A stretch of 55,723 nt of DNA from Bacteroidota bacterium (GTDB taxonomy: Bacteria > Bacteroidota > Bacteroidia > Sphingobacteriales > Sphingobacteriaceae), in NCBI GenBank assembly GCA_013288235.1, contig JABDCF010000013.1, forward strand, positions 1-55,723, written 5' to 3'. The notes beneath the pieces were generated by a model, which saw only the letters and a program-made list of their open reading frames with translations, was not told the DNA's origin and did not search any database. Positions within the stretch are counted from its first letter, which is position 1. Each line of letters starts with the position of its first letter. Below, piece after piece: positions 42,576 through 49,602 of this stretch. Position numbers and translations under genes: made by a program.

Positions 42576-43523
42576 ATGAGCATAATATGGAAAGGCGTTT
42601 TCCCCGCCGTAACCACAAAATTCAACAGTCATGATGAAATGGACTTTGAAGCATTTAATAAAAACATCGAAGCACAGTTAGAGGCGGGTGCCAAAGGCAT
42701 CATTATTGGCGGATCGCTGGGCGAGGCCAGTGTTTTAACAGATCATGAAAAAATTGAGTTGTTAAAGCAAACCGTTAAAACGGTAAACAAACGCGCGTAT
42801 GTAATTTTAAACATCGCGGAGCAAACTACAAAAGCCGCCCTGCAATGTGCCGAAAATGCGTTAAAGTATGGTGCGGATGGGTTAATGATGCTGCCGCCGA
42901 TGCGTTATAAAGCGGATGATGCCGAAACCCTGCATTATTTTGCAACGGTTGCAAAAAGCACACCGCTGCCTATCATGATCTATAATAACCCTTACGATTA
43001 TAAGATAGAGGTTACATTGGATATGTTTGAGGAACTGGCTAAATACCCTAATATACAGGCGGTAAAAGAGTCGACCCGGGATGTGAGCAATGTTACCAGG
43101 ATGATCAACCGTTTTGGCGACAGGTTTAAAATTTTATGCGGTGTGGATACGTTGGCATTGGAAAGCCTGTTTATGGGTGCTGATGGCTGGGTAGCCGGTT
43201 TAGTAGATGCATTTCCGAGGGAAACTGTAGCTATTTTTAATCTTGCCAAACAAGGCCGCCACCAGGAAGCGCTGGCTATTTATCGCTGGTTTTTGCCGGT
43301 GCTGGAGTTGGATATTCATCCAAAACTGGTACAGTACATTAAATTAGCGGAAACACAAACAGGCCTGGGTACCGAAACTGTACGTGCGCCACGTTTAGCC
43401 ATTGAAGGCGATGAGCGTAAAAAGGTATTAGCTATCATTGATAAAGCAATTGCCAACAGACCCGAGTTGCCGGTTGGTAGCTGGGGTATTGAGGCAGAGG
43501 TTGATATTACCGGGGTGAGTTAA
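42576..43523 (+). CDS. DHDPS/NAL-family lyase, probable pyrroline-4-hydroxy-2-carboxylate deaminase
   Basis: 315 residues, cytosolic TIM barrel. Family marks: GVFPAVTTKFNSHDEMDFEA, GGSLGEASVLTDHEK, Tyr136 in IMIYNNPYDY and the Schiff-base Lys164 in IQAVKESTRD. The GGSLGEAS motif replaces the GTTGE of DapA, so lysine biosynthesis is unlikely. Because alpha-ketoglutaric semialdehyde dehydrogenase and 4-hydroxyproline epimerase genes follow, the best call is the deaminase turning pyrroline-4-hydroxy-2-carboxylate into alpha-ketoglutaric semialdehyde. An L-2-keto-3-deoxyarabonate dehydratase, from the same family and with the same product, is the main alternative. No promoter is evident; a palindromic repeat separates it from the glycosidases. 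Confidence 0.8.
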   Translation: MSIIWKGVFPAVTTKFNSHDEMDFEAFNKNIEAQLEAGAKGIIIGGSLGEASVLTDHEKIELLKQTVKTVNKRAYVILNIAEQTTKAALQCAENALKYGADGLMMLPPMRYKADDAETLHYFATVAKSTPLPIMIYNNPYDYKIEVTLDMFEELAKYPNIQAVKESTRDVSNVTRMINRFGDRFKILCGVDTLALESLFMGADGWVAGLVDAFPRETVAIFNLAKQGRHQEALAIYRWFLPVLELDIHPKLVQYIKLAETQTGLGTETVRAPRLAIEGDERKKVLAIIDKAIANRPELPVGSWGIEAEVDITGVS

Positions 43524-43540
43524 TTAAAGAAGCAAACAAA

Positions 43541-43637
43541 AATGTCATTTCGACGAGGAACGAGGAGAAAACTTATACGCTATGCAAAGCGGATTATGCA
43601 AACAGTATAAGTTTTCTCACTCCGTTCAAAATGACAT
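43541..43637. repeat. Long inverted repeat (AATGTCATTTCGACGAGGAA type)
   Basis: The left arm (43541-43578: AATGTCATTTCGACGAGG ... AAAACTTATAC) pairs with the right arm (43605-43637: GTATAAGTTTTCTC ... AAAATGACAT). It sits between the lyase and dehydrogenase genes. Repeats worded like this are scattered through Bacteroidota genomes (general recollection). Confidence 0.72.
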
Positions 43638-43655
43638 AATCCTATCTACACAACT

Positions 43656-45236
43656 ATGGATACAAGAAATTTAATAGGTAATAACTATTTACCAGCAACC
43701 GGTAAGAAGTTCAGGGCAGCGGACCCTTCATTAGGCATTGACCTGCCGGGCGATTTTTACGCCGCCAGTATATCGGAGGCTGATGCTGCGGTAAACCTCG
43801 CCGATAAGGCATTTAATGAATACCGCAGCCTGGGCGGCGACAAAAAAGCAGCTTTTTTGCGCGGCATAGCCGATGAAATAAAAGCGTTAAACGATATTAT
43901 TATCGAACGTGCAATGGGCGAAAGCGGCCTGCCTGCGCCGCGTTTACAGGGCGAACTTAACCGCACCACCAACCAGTTATATATGTTCGCCGACCTGCTT
44001 GAAGAAGGCTCGTGGGTTGAAGCTATCATCGATACCGCTATTCCCGACCGCAAGCCCTTGCCAAGGGTTGATATCCGTAAAATGATGGTGCCTTTAGGCC
44101 CTGCCGTAGTATTTGGGGCAAGTAATTTTCCGCTGGCTTATTCGGTTGCCGGAGGCGATACTGCGGCGGCGCTTGCTTCCGGTTGTCCTGTTGTGGTAAA
44201 GGCGCATCCGGCGCATCCAGGTACAAGCGCACTTGTTGGAGGCGCTATTAAAAAAGCTGCGGAACAAACCGGTATGCCCGGAGGCGTGTTTTCGATGCTT
44301 TATGATGATGGCTATGCCATTGGCGAAGCATTGGTAACACACCCGAAAACTAAAATAGTGACTTTTACCGGCTCGCTTAAAGGTGGAATGGCTTTAATGA
44401 AAATGGCCAGGGAACGCGATGAGCCTATCCCCGTTTTTGCCGAAATGGGCAGCGTTAACCCGGTAGTTTTATTGCCGCAAGCGCTTGAAAACCGCGCTGA
44501 AGAGCTGGCAAAAACTTATACAGATTCTATCACGATGAGCGCCGGGCAGTTTTGTACTAACCCGGGTTTGTTGCTGGCGGTTAAGTCAGCAGGGTTGGAG
44601 CGGTTTAAAAAAACACTTGGCGAAGGGGTAGCAAATGTGGGTTCGGCTACGATGCTTACATCAGGAATATGCGCCAACTTTGGTAAATTATCAAAAGAGC
44701 GGCTTGCTGAAAGCGAGGTGACTGTTATCGCCCATTCGGATAAATTGAATAGCGAAAAAATCAATCAAAGCCTTGCCGTGGTAACCGAAATTACTGCTGC
44801 TGCTTTTTTGGCTGATGAAAAATATAAAGAAGAAGTCTTTGGGCCGTATTCTATGTTAATTGTTGCCGATGATATTGCACAATTGGAACAAGTGCTTGGC
44901 TCGCTGCACGGGCAGTTAACCGCTACTGTGATGGCTGATGCCGATGAACTTCCAAAATACAAATCGATAACTGATAAACTGGCAAATTTAGCCGGAAGGG
45001 TGATATTAAATGGCCCGCCAACCGGTGTTGAAGTAGGCAATGCGATAATGCATGGCGGCCCGTTCCCGGCAACATCAGATAGCCGTTTTACATCTGTGGG
45101 CACATCATCCATCAAACGTTTTGTAAGGCCGGTTTGCTGGCAAAACTGGAGCGAAGATTTGTTACCTGATGAATTGAAAATAGCCAATCCGCTGAAGATT
45201 TGGCGATTGGTTAATAATGAATTTACGAAAGAATAA
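43656..45236 (+). CDS. Alpha-ketoglutaric semialdehyde (2,5-dioxovalerate) dehydrogenase
   Basis: 526 residues, cytosolic, aldehyde dehydrogenase superfamily. Cofactor-site segments VPLGPAVVFGASNFPLAYSV and VKAHPAHPGTS, then FTGSLKGGMAL; the general base Glu263 in VFAEMGSVNPVVLLP, and the catalytic Cys300 in MSAGQFCTNPGLLL. The AEMGSVNP and GQFCTNPG wording is characteristic of the KGSADH subgroup that oxidises alpha-ketoglutaric semialdehyde to alpha-ketoglutarate with NAD(P)+. This is the last step of hydroxyproline breakdown and also of the oxidative arabinose pathway. Lies between the DHDPS-family lyase and the epimerase, separated by palindromic repeats. Confidence 0.9.
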   Translation: MDTRNLIGNNYLPATGKKFRAADPSLGIDLPGDFYAASISEADAAVNLADKAFNEYRSLGGDKKAAFLRGIADEIKALNDIIIERAMGESGLPAPRLQGELNRTTNQLYMFADLLEEGSWVEAIIDTAIPDRKPLPRVDIRKMMVPLGPAVVFGASNFPLAYSVAGGDTAAALASGCPVVVKAHPAHPGTSALVGGAIKKAAEQTGMPGGVFSMLYDDGYAIGEALVTHPKTKIVTFTGSLKGGMALMKMARERDEPIPVFAEMGSVNPVVLLPQALENRAEELAKTYTDSITMSAGQFCTNPGLLLAVKSAGLERFKKTLGEGVANVGSATMLTSGICANFGKLSKERLAESEVTVIAHSDKLNSEKINQSLAVVTEITAAAFLADEKYKEEVFGPYSMLIVADDIAQLEQVLGSLHGQLTATVMADADELPKYKSITDKLANLAGRVILNGPPTGVEVGNAIMHGGPFPATSDSRFTSVGTSSIKRFVRPVCWQNWSEDLLPDELKIANPLKIWRLVNNEFTKE

Positions 45237-45309
45237 GTCTTAAGTCCGAAGTCGAAAGTCTTAAGTCGGGAAGAACCGACTTAGGACTTTAGGCTTAAGA
45301 CTTCAGGCT
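45237..45309. repeat. AGTCTTAAGTC-type inverted repeat, copy 1
   Basis: The left half AGTCTTAAGTCCGAAGTCG... faces ...CTTAAGACTTCAGGCT across a short centre GAAGAA near 45270. It begins at the base after the dehydrogenase stop codon. A second copy lies at 46893-46988. Confidence 0.7.
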
Positions 45310-45320
45310 AAACAAATAAT

Positions 45321-46319
45321 ATGACAAAAACATTCTTCTGTATAGATGCACATACCTGCGGTAACCCGGTGAGGCTGGTTGCCGGTGGCGGACCTAATTT
45401 GGTCGGCGATAATATGAGCGAAAAACGCCAGCATTTTTTAAAGGAATATGACTGGATACGCAAAGGCCTGATGTTTGAGCCGCGCGGCCATGATATGATG
45501 TCGGGCAGTATACTTTACCCGCCGCACGACCCTGCAAATGATGTGGCTGTGTTGTTTATCGAAACCAGCGGATGCCTGCCGATGTGCGGGCACGGCACTA
45601 TCGGCACAATAACCATTGCTATTGAAGAAGGGTTGATCATACCGAAAACACCCGGCATTGTAAGGATGGAAGCGCCTGCCGGTTTGGTTTTGATTGAATA
45701 CAAGCAAGAAGGTGCAAAAGTTAAATCAGTTAAACTTACCAATGTGCCGGCATACCTTGCTGCTGAAAATCTGGAAGTAGAGTGCCCTGATTTGGGTATG
45801 CTTACGGTTGACGTTAGCTACGGTGGAAATTTTTATGCTATTGTTGACCCGCAGGCCAACTTTAAAAACCTGGATGATTATACTGCAGATCAACTGATAT
45901 CATGGAGCCGTGTTTTAAGGCAGCGGATAAATGAGAAATATACATTTGTCCATTCCGAAAACCCAACTATTAACGGATGCTCGCATATCTTATGGACAGG
46001 CAAAACCATATCCCCCGAAGCTACTGCCCGTAACGCTGTTTTTTACGGCGATAAGGCGATTGACCGCTCTCCTTGCGGCACAGGCACGTCAGCCCGCATG
46101 GCACAATGGCATGCCAAAGGGAAATTAAAAAAGGGCGATAAATTTATCCATGAAAGCATTATAGGCAGCCAATTTATCGGCACCGTTGAAGATGAAGTTA
46201 TGATTGGCGATAAACCTGCTATCATCCCTGGCATTGAAGGCTGGGCAAGGGTGTATGGTTATAATACTATAAAAATTGATGATGATGATCCGTATGCATA
46301 TGGGTTCCAGGTGATATGA
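45321..46319 (+). CDS. 4-hydroxyproline 2-epimerase (proline racemase family)
   Basis: 332 residues, cytosolic. Both catalytic cysteines are present: Cys89 in CLPMCGHGTIG and Cys252 in DRSPCGTGTSARMAQW. The first motif MCGHG is as in proline racemases and hydroxyproline epimerases, whereas trans-3-hydroxyproline dehydratases have Thr at the second site. The start FFCIDAHTCGNPVRLVAGG and the motif EPRGHDMMSGSILYPP fit the epimerase group. The enzyme turns trans-4-hydroxy-L-proline into cis-4-hydroxy-D-proline. The next enzyme, D-hydroxyproline oxidase or dehydrogenase, is not found in this window; the third and fourth steps are encoded just upstream. Confidence 0.9.
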   Translation: MTKTFFCIDAHTCGNPVRLVAGGGPNLVGDNMSEKRQHFLKEYDWIRKGLMFEPRGHDMMSGSILYPPHDPANDVAVLFIETSGCLPMCGHGTIGTITIAIEEGLIIPKTPGIVRMEAPAGLVLIEYKQEGAKVKSVKLTNVPAYLAAENLEVECPDLGMLTVDVSYGGNFYAIVDPQANFKNLDDYTADQLISWSRVLRQRINEKYTFVHSENPTINGCSHILWTGKTISPEATARNAVFYGDKAIDRSPCGTGTSARMAQWHAKGKLKKGDKFIHESIIGSQFIGTVEDEVMIGDKPAIIPGIEGWARVYGYNTIKIDDDDPYAYGFQVI

Positions 46320-46338
46320 CATTTAATTGTGCGCCTTT

Positions 46339-46454
46339 TGTAGAGACGCAATACTTGCGTCTCCCGCCATTAAAGCATCTTAAAGCGGTTAATTTACATG
46401 CGTGATTTGTATGGGTGAATTGCAAACGGGAGACGCAAGTGTTGCGTCTCTACA
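46339..46454. repeat. 28-bp near-perfect inverted repeat (TGTAGAGACGCAA type)
   Basis: The arms at 46339-46366 and 46427-46454 are 28 bases each and differ at one position after reverse complementing. Each arm holds its own small palindrome (GAGACGCAA...TTGCGTCTC). It lies between convergent genes (epimerase and the small membrane protein), so it may work as a bidirectional terminator. Confidence 0.8.
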
Positions 46455-46472
46455 ACATGGGTGCAGATTTTT

Positions 46473-46670
46473 TCATCTGAACAGCCTTTTAACCCAATAT
46501 CCTTTCCATAACCAAAAGCCGGAAAGTACGATGATGGGAAATATTACCCATCTAACCGCATTGGCGGCATAATGCAGGTGCGCGACAGGGCCATAAATAT
46601 AACCGATAACCGGGATGCTCAGCAGGATATGCGCCCAGCGGATGATCTTTCGTTCGGTTGCGGCCTTCAT
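46473..46670 (-). CDS. Small two-helix membrane protein
   Basis: 65 residues from the ATG at 46670, which follows the preceding stop as TGA-C-ATG; upstream codons in the frame overlap that gene and are less likely. Two hydrophobic segments (WAHILLSIPVIGYIYGPVAH and WVIFPIIVLSGFWLWKGYWV). The wording RWAHILLSIPVIGYIYGP is conserved in small Bacteroidota membrane proteins of unknown function. Co-transcribed and probably translationally coupled with the HMA-like gene. Confidence 0.65.
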   Translation of the reverse strand: MKAATERKIIRWAHILLSIPVIGYIYGPVAHLHYAANAVRWVIFPIIVLSGFWLWKGYWVKRLFR

Positions 46671-46671
46671 G

Positions 46672-46887
46672 TCAGTACTCCAGTTCCTGGCAATCGAAAC
46701 CTGCCTCATGCAGGAGCGATTCGATATAGCGGGGCGAAATATCGTTGGCCTCTATCCTTAAAATATTATCACAATCTTCCAGGTCGAAGTTCCAGCCGGT
46801 AATAGCCGGAACAGCGGTCAGCAAGGGTTTTACCTCCCTAACATGTTCTGGTTTTTCAACGCTTGTTACAAATATCAGTATGTCCAT
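46672..46887 (-). CDS. HMA-like small ferredoxin-fold protein
   Basis: 71 residues, cytosolic. The pattern ILIFVTSVEKPEHVREVKPL LTAV, GWNFDLEDCDNILRIEAN and YIESLLHEAGFDCQ follows the beta-alpha-beta-beta-alpha-beta order of heavy-metal-associated domains, but the metal-binding CxxC of true copper chaperones is absent. Similar stand-alone proteins are common in Bacteroidota and uncharacterised. The stop is followed after one base by the next start. It lies downstream of the sigma factor pair, from which it is separated by an inverted repeat. Confidence 0.65.
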   Translation of the reverse strand: MDILIFVTSVEKPEHVREVKPLLTAVPAITGWNFDLEDCDNILRIEANDISPRYIESLLHEAGFDCQELEY

Positions 46888-46892
46888 TTTTG

Positions 46893-46988
46893 TAAGTCTT
46901 GAGTCTTAAGTTTTATGTCCTAAGTCGAAAATTCTAAGCCCAAAGCAAACAGTGTGACTTTAGACTTAAGACTTCGGGCTTCAGACTT
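46893..46988. repeat. AGTCTTAAGTC-type inverted repeat, copy 2
   Basis: AAGTCTTGAGTCTTAAG on the left and CTTAAGACTTCGGGCTTC on the right, with imperfect pairing. It shares wording with 45237-45309, so it is the same family. It sits inside a run of leftward genes. Confidence 0.68.
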
Positions 46989-47368
46989 TATTCAGTTGTT
47001 TTCCCGGGGGCTTCCTGTGCAAAATCATCCCAGTTGTGGCGATGGCCCCACCTGCCGTGACTGCATTTTTCCTCCCATTTTTGTTTAAACTTTTCCCTTT
47101 CTTCTGGGCTCATGTTTTTAAATTTTTCGGCCATGCCGTGGCGCATCCATGGGGCACCGCCCCTATGGCCGCCTTTACCAAAACCAAACAGTATTTTGCA
47201 TAAAATAAATATGCCCATGGCCTGCCAAAAGGTGATAACACCTACATGTAATATGCCCGGCAGTAAATAGTTCCATAAATTCATCACCACAAAGCTGATG
47301 AGCGCCAGGAAAGCGACTATTCCGAATGGAATAAATATAAATTTCCTTCTATAAAAAAATGATCTCAT
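46988..47368 (-). CDS. His-rich two-helix membrane protein, sigma-factor partner
   Basis: 126 residues. Two membrane helices (FIFIPFGIVAFLALISFVVM and ILHVGVITFWQAMGIFILCK) are followed by a Gly/His/Arg-rich tail (KGGHRGGAPWMRHG, KCSHGRWGHRHNWDD) with a Spy-like stretch KFKNMSPEEREKFKQKW. It starts 11 bases after the ECF sigma gene, the usual place for an anti-sigma or sensor protein. A metal-sensing anti-sigma role is inference; the known zinc-binding anti-sigma motif is not present. Confidence 0.7.
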   Translation of the reverse strand: MRSFFYRRKFIFIPFGIVAFLALISFVVMNLWNYLLPGILHVGVITFWQAMGIFILCKILFGFGKGGHRGGAPWMRHGMAEKFKNMSPEEREKFKQKWEEKCSHGRWGHRHNWDDFAQEAPGKTTE

Positions 47369-47379
47369 GTTTTTAATTT

Positions 47380-47934
47380 TTAATATTCTGTTATTTCCTC
47401 ATACAATTGACGCAGCCTTTTGCGCAAATGAACAACCGCATACCGCTTGCGCGATACCAGGGTTTGTATATTTTCGCCGGTACGTTCGGCTATTTCTTTA
47501 AATGGGATGTCATCCAATTCCTGCCAGATAAAAACCTGCCTTTGTTCTTCAGGCAGTTCATCCAATGCAAAAAATAATTGTTCCCAAAACAAGTTGCGCA
47601 GGTACTCCGTTTCCGGGGTTGTTGCTTCCGTCATCAGTATGGCTTTAAAGTCCGGCGCTTCATCGCTATCTTCATCGGGCAGCATATCGTCCAGCAGCGT
47701 TTCAGTATGCTTTTTATGCTTATCAATTATTTTATTACGGGCCACACGGTACAGCCATGCGCCTGTTTGTTCAATAGGTTCTGAATTTATTACCGAGCTG
47801 AACTGGTACCAAACATCCTGCAGGATGTCTTCCGCATCGGCGTCATTTTTCACCCTTCGCCTTATAAAGCCGAGCAAGTTTTTACCATATGCGCTTATTG
47901 CATGCAGTATGGTGTTGTTCTTCTCTTCGGGCAT
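47380..47934 (-). CDS. ECF-type RNA polymerase sigma factor
   Basis: 184 residues from the ATG at 47934; a TTG five codons upstream is in frame but the ATG is preferred. Region 2: LLGFIRRRVKNDADAEDILQ, DVWYQFSSVI, GAWLYRVARNKIIDKHKK. Region 4: ALDELPEEQRQVFIWQELDD, IPFKEIAERTGENIQTLVSR KRYAVVHLRKRL. The acidic linker (LPDEDSDEAPDF) is long for an ECF factor. Followed after 11 bases by a His-rich membrane protein, so a sigma/anti-sigma pair is likely. The target promoter is unknown. Confidence 0.88.
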   Translation of the reverse strand: MPEEKNNTILHAISAYGKNLLGFIRRRVKNDADAEDILQDVWYQFSSVINSEPIEQTGAWLYRVARNKIIDKHKKHTETLLDDMLPDEDSDEAPDFKAILMTEATTPETEYLRNLFWEQLFFALDELPEEQRQVFIWQELDDIPFKEIAERTGENIQTLVSRKRYAVVHLRKRLRQLYEEITEY

Positions 47935-48012
47935 TACGGCTGTGATCAATGTATTATTGTTTAAATATAGAGACGATTGTGTTTTTAAAACATTTTAATT
48001 TAATTTTAAAAA

Positions 48013-48120
48013 GTTCATGGATCATAGTCCATGGTTCATAGCGACTTGCAGACGCTGAGGGTTATGAACTATTAACGCCCAATGCAGCTACTATGAACCA
48101 TGAGCTATGAGCTATGAGCC
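48013..48120. repeat. Inverted repeat of ATGGTTCATAG / CTATGAACCAT type
   Basis: The left arm (48013-48040) GTTCATGGATCATAGTCC... faces CTATGAACCATGAGC... (48091-48120), and the right side has GAGCTAT tandem units. The right arm runs into the first codons of the membrane protein at 48114, so that start may be borrowed from the repeat. Confidence 0.65.
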
Positions 48121-49031
48121 ATCAAACTAATCGAATTAACTATTACAACATCCTGGCTATGCTTTTGGCCTCGTGTTTGGCTATGGTTATTCCGTTCGAA
48201 TTAGTGCTGTTATCGTACGCTATACTTGGCCCGGCGCATTACCTTACTGAAATATCATGGCTTAACGGGCGGCAGTTTTTTACCTTAAAAAAGTACGACT
48301 ACATCCCCATCATATTGGTGTTACTAATTTCCCTCCTGCTTAAATTGCCTTATGCTAACCTGATTTTTTACACTTTTGGGTTAGCCCTGGTATTACTTGT
48401 CATCAAAAGAACGGTTAACCGTATAGCTGCTTTTATCTTAATTATTATTGCAGGATACTTTTTACTCACCAATAACATACTACGGACCATCTTCGGGCTA
48501 TACGTACCCACGATTATCCACGTGTATATATTCACAGGGGCATTTATGTTATTTGGAGCGTTGAAAGATAAAATTGTTTCAGGTTACCTGGCCTTTGCTT
48601 TTTTTTTACTCTGCCCGGTATTGTTATGCGTTTTGTTTACATCGTACCATAACTCAACTGCGGCCTGGGCCATCAGCAATTACGGGGATTTCGGCCGGTT
48701 GAATACCACTGCCCTTCGCAGCCAATCAATTAATATTTATACCAACCAGGCCAGTATTATTTTAACAAGGCTGATAGCATTTGCCTATACCTATCATTAT
48801 ATCAACTGGTTCAGCAAAACACGGATCATCAACTGGCACCGAATATCCATCACGAAAGCAGTAATTATTGGTATGATATGGGCTGCATCAGTAGCGCTTT
48901 ACTTTTACAATTACCGCATAGGTATTAAGTGGCTTTTTTTACTTAGCCTGGTGCACGTAATATTGGAATTCCCGCTTAACCACCGTAGTTTTATTGGGAT
49001 AGGAAGGGAGGTGAAGAAGGGTTTGGGTTGA
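48114..49031 (+). CDS. Polytopic membrane protein with conserved-looking His motifs
   Basis: 305 residues, 8-9 predicted membrane helices. Notable polar residues lie in or near helices: AILGPAHYLTEISWL (first third), GLYVPTIIHVYIFTGAFMLF, SYHNSTAAWAISNYG, YTYHYINWFSK and LSLVHVILEFPLNHRSF. The spaced His/Glu residues suggest a metal- or lipid-dependent membrane enzyme, reminiscent in style of Brp/Blh carotenoid oxygenases, but this is not a confident match. The ATG at 48114 overlaps a palindromic repeat. No operon partner is visible. Family not recognised. Confidence 0.7.
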   Translation: MSHQTNRINYYNILAMLLASCLAMVIPFELVLLSYAILGPAHYLTEISWLNGRQFFTLKKYDYIPIILVLLISLLLKLPYANLIFYTFGLALVLLVIKRTVNRIAAFILIIIAGYFLLTNNILRTIFGLYVPTIIHVYIFTGAFMLFGALKDKIVSGYLAFAFFLLCPVLLCVLFTSYHNSTAAWAISNYGDFGRLNTTALRSQSINIYTNQASIILTRLIAFAYTYHYINWFSKTRIINWHRISITKAVIIGMIWAASVALYFYNYRIGIKWLFLLSLVHVILEFPLNHRSFIGIGREVKKGLG

Positions 49032-49194
49032 TTAAGTTGAGTTGGTGAGTGGTTGATTAGGTTGGATTTTAGTTTTGGCTTAACTAAATTTGATTGTTTA
49101 TTTGTTCACTATATAACCACTCACTTAATCAACTTAGTCAACCACTCACCAACATTAACTACTCACTTAATCAACTCAATCAACCACTCACTAA
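49026..49194. repeat. GTTGATTAAGTGAGTGG-type inverted/tandem repeat, copy 2
   Basis: The left arm (49026-49065) overlaps the stop of the membrane-protein gene. The right arm (49115-49194) repeats AACCACTCAC and TTAATCAACT units several times. It matches the repeat at 23600-23697 in wording. It ends 4 bases before the TfoX-N gene start. Confidence 0.7.
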
Positions 49195-49197
49195 ACA

Positions 49198-49539
49198 ATG
49201 GCCTACAACACAAAATTAGCAGACAGGGTACGCGAAGCATTGGTTCATTGGCCTGATGTGGAAGAAAAAGAAATGTTTCGCGGCGTTTGTTTTATGGTGA
49301 ACGGGAAGATGTGCGTATGCATAAGCGAAAATGAATTATTATGCCGCATCGGCGCGGAGCAAATGGAGGCTGCCCTGGAAAATAATTATGTACGCCAAAT
49401 GGTTATGGCAAGGGATAAGCCAAGTAAGGATTTTGTGTACGTAAGCGAAGAAGGCTTTTTGCGCCAAAAGGATTTTGACCATTGGATAAAACTGGCATTG
49501 GATTTTAACCCGAAGGCTAAGGCATCGAAAAAGAAGTAA
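49198..49539 (+). CDS. TfoX N-terminal domain protein
   Basis: 113 residues, cytosolic, a single TfoX-N (Sxy-like) domain: LADRVREALVHWPDVEEKEM FRGVCFMVNGKMCVCISENE, LLCRIGAEQMEAALE, KDFVYVSEEGFL, FDHWIKLALDFNPKAKASKK. Full-length Sxy/TfoX competence regulators have an additional C-terminal domain, absent here. The N-terminal-only version is widespread in Bacteroidota with unknown role. Solitary gene; the start abuts a palindromic repeat. Confidence 0.9.
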   Translation: MAYNTKLADRVREALVHWPDVEEKEMFRGVCFMVNGKMCVCISENELLCRIGAEQMEAALENNYVRQMVMARDKPSKDFVYVSEEGFLRQKDFDHWIKLALDFNPKAKASKKK

Positions 49540-49602
49540 ACCCGGATTCAAATTACAGCTTCGTTTTCACTAACTTCATCCCTAAATTATACTAATCACG
49601 GT

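Noticed and set aside
49100..49196. Tandem AACCACTCAC units read as a CRISPR-like array
   Set aside because: Units are short, irregular and not separated by unique spacers; part of a palindromic repeat instead.
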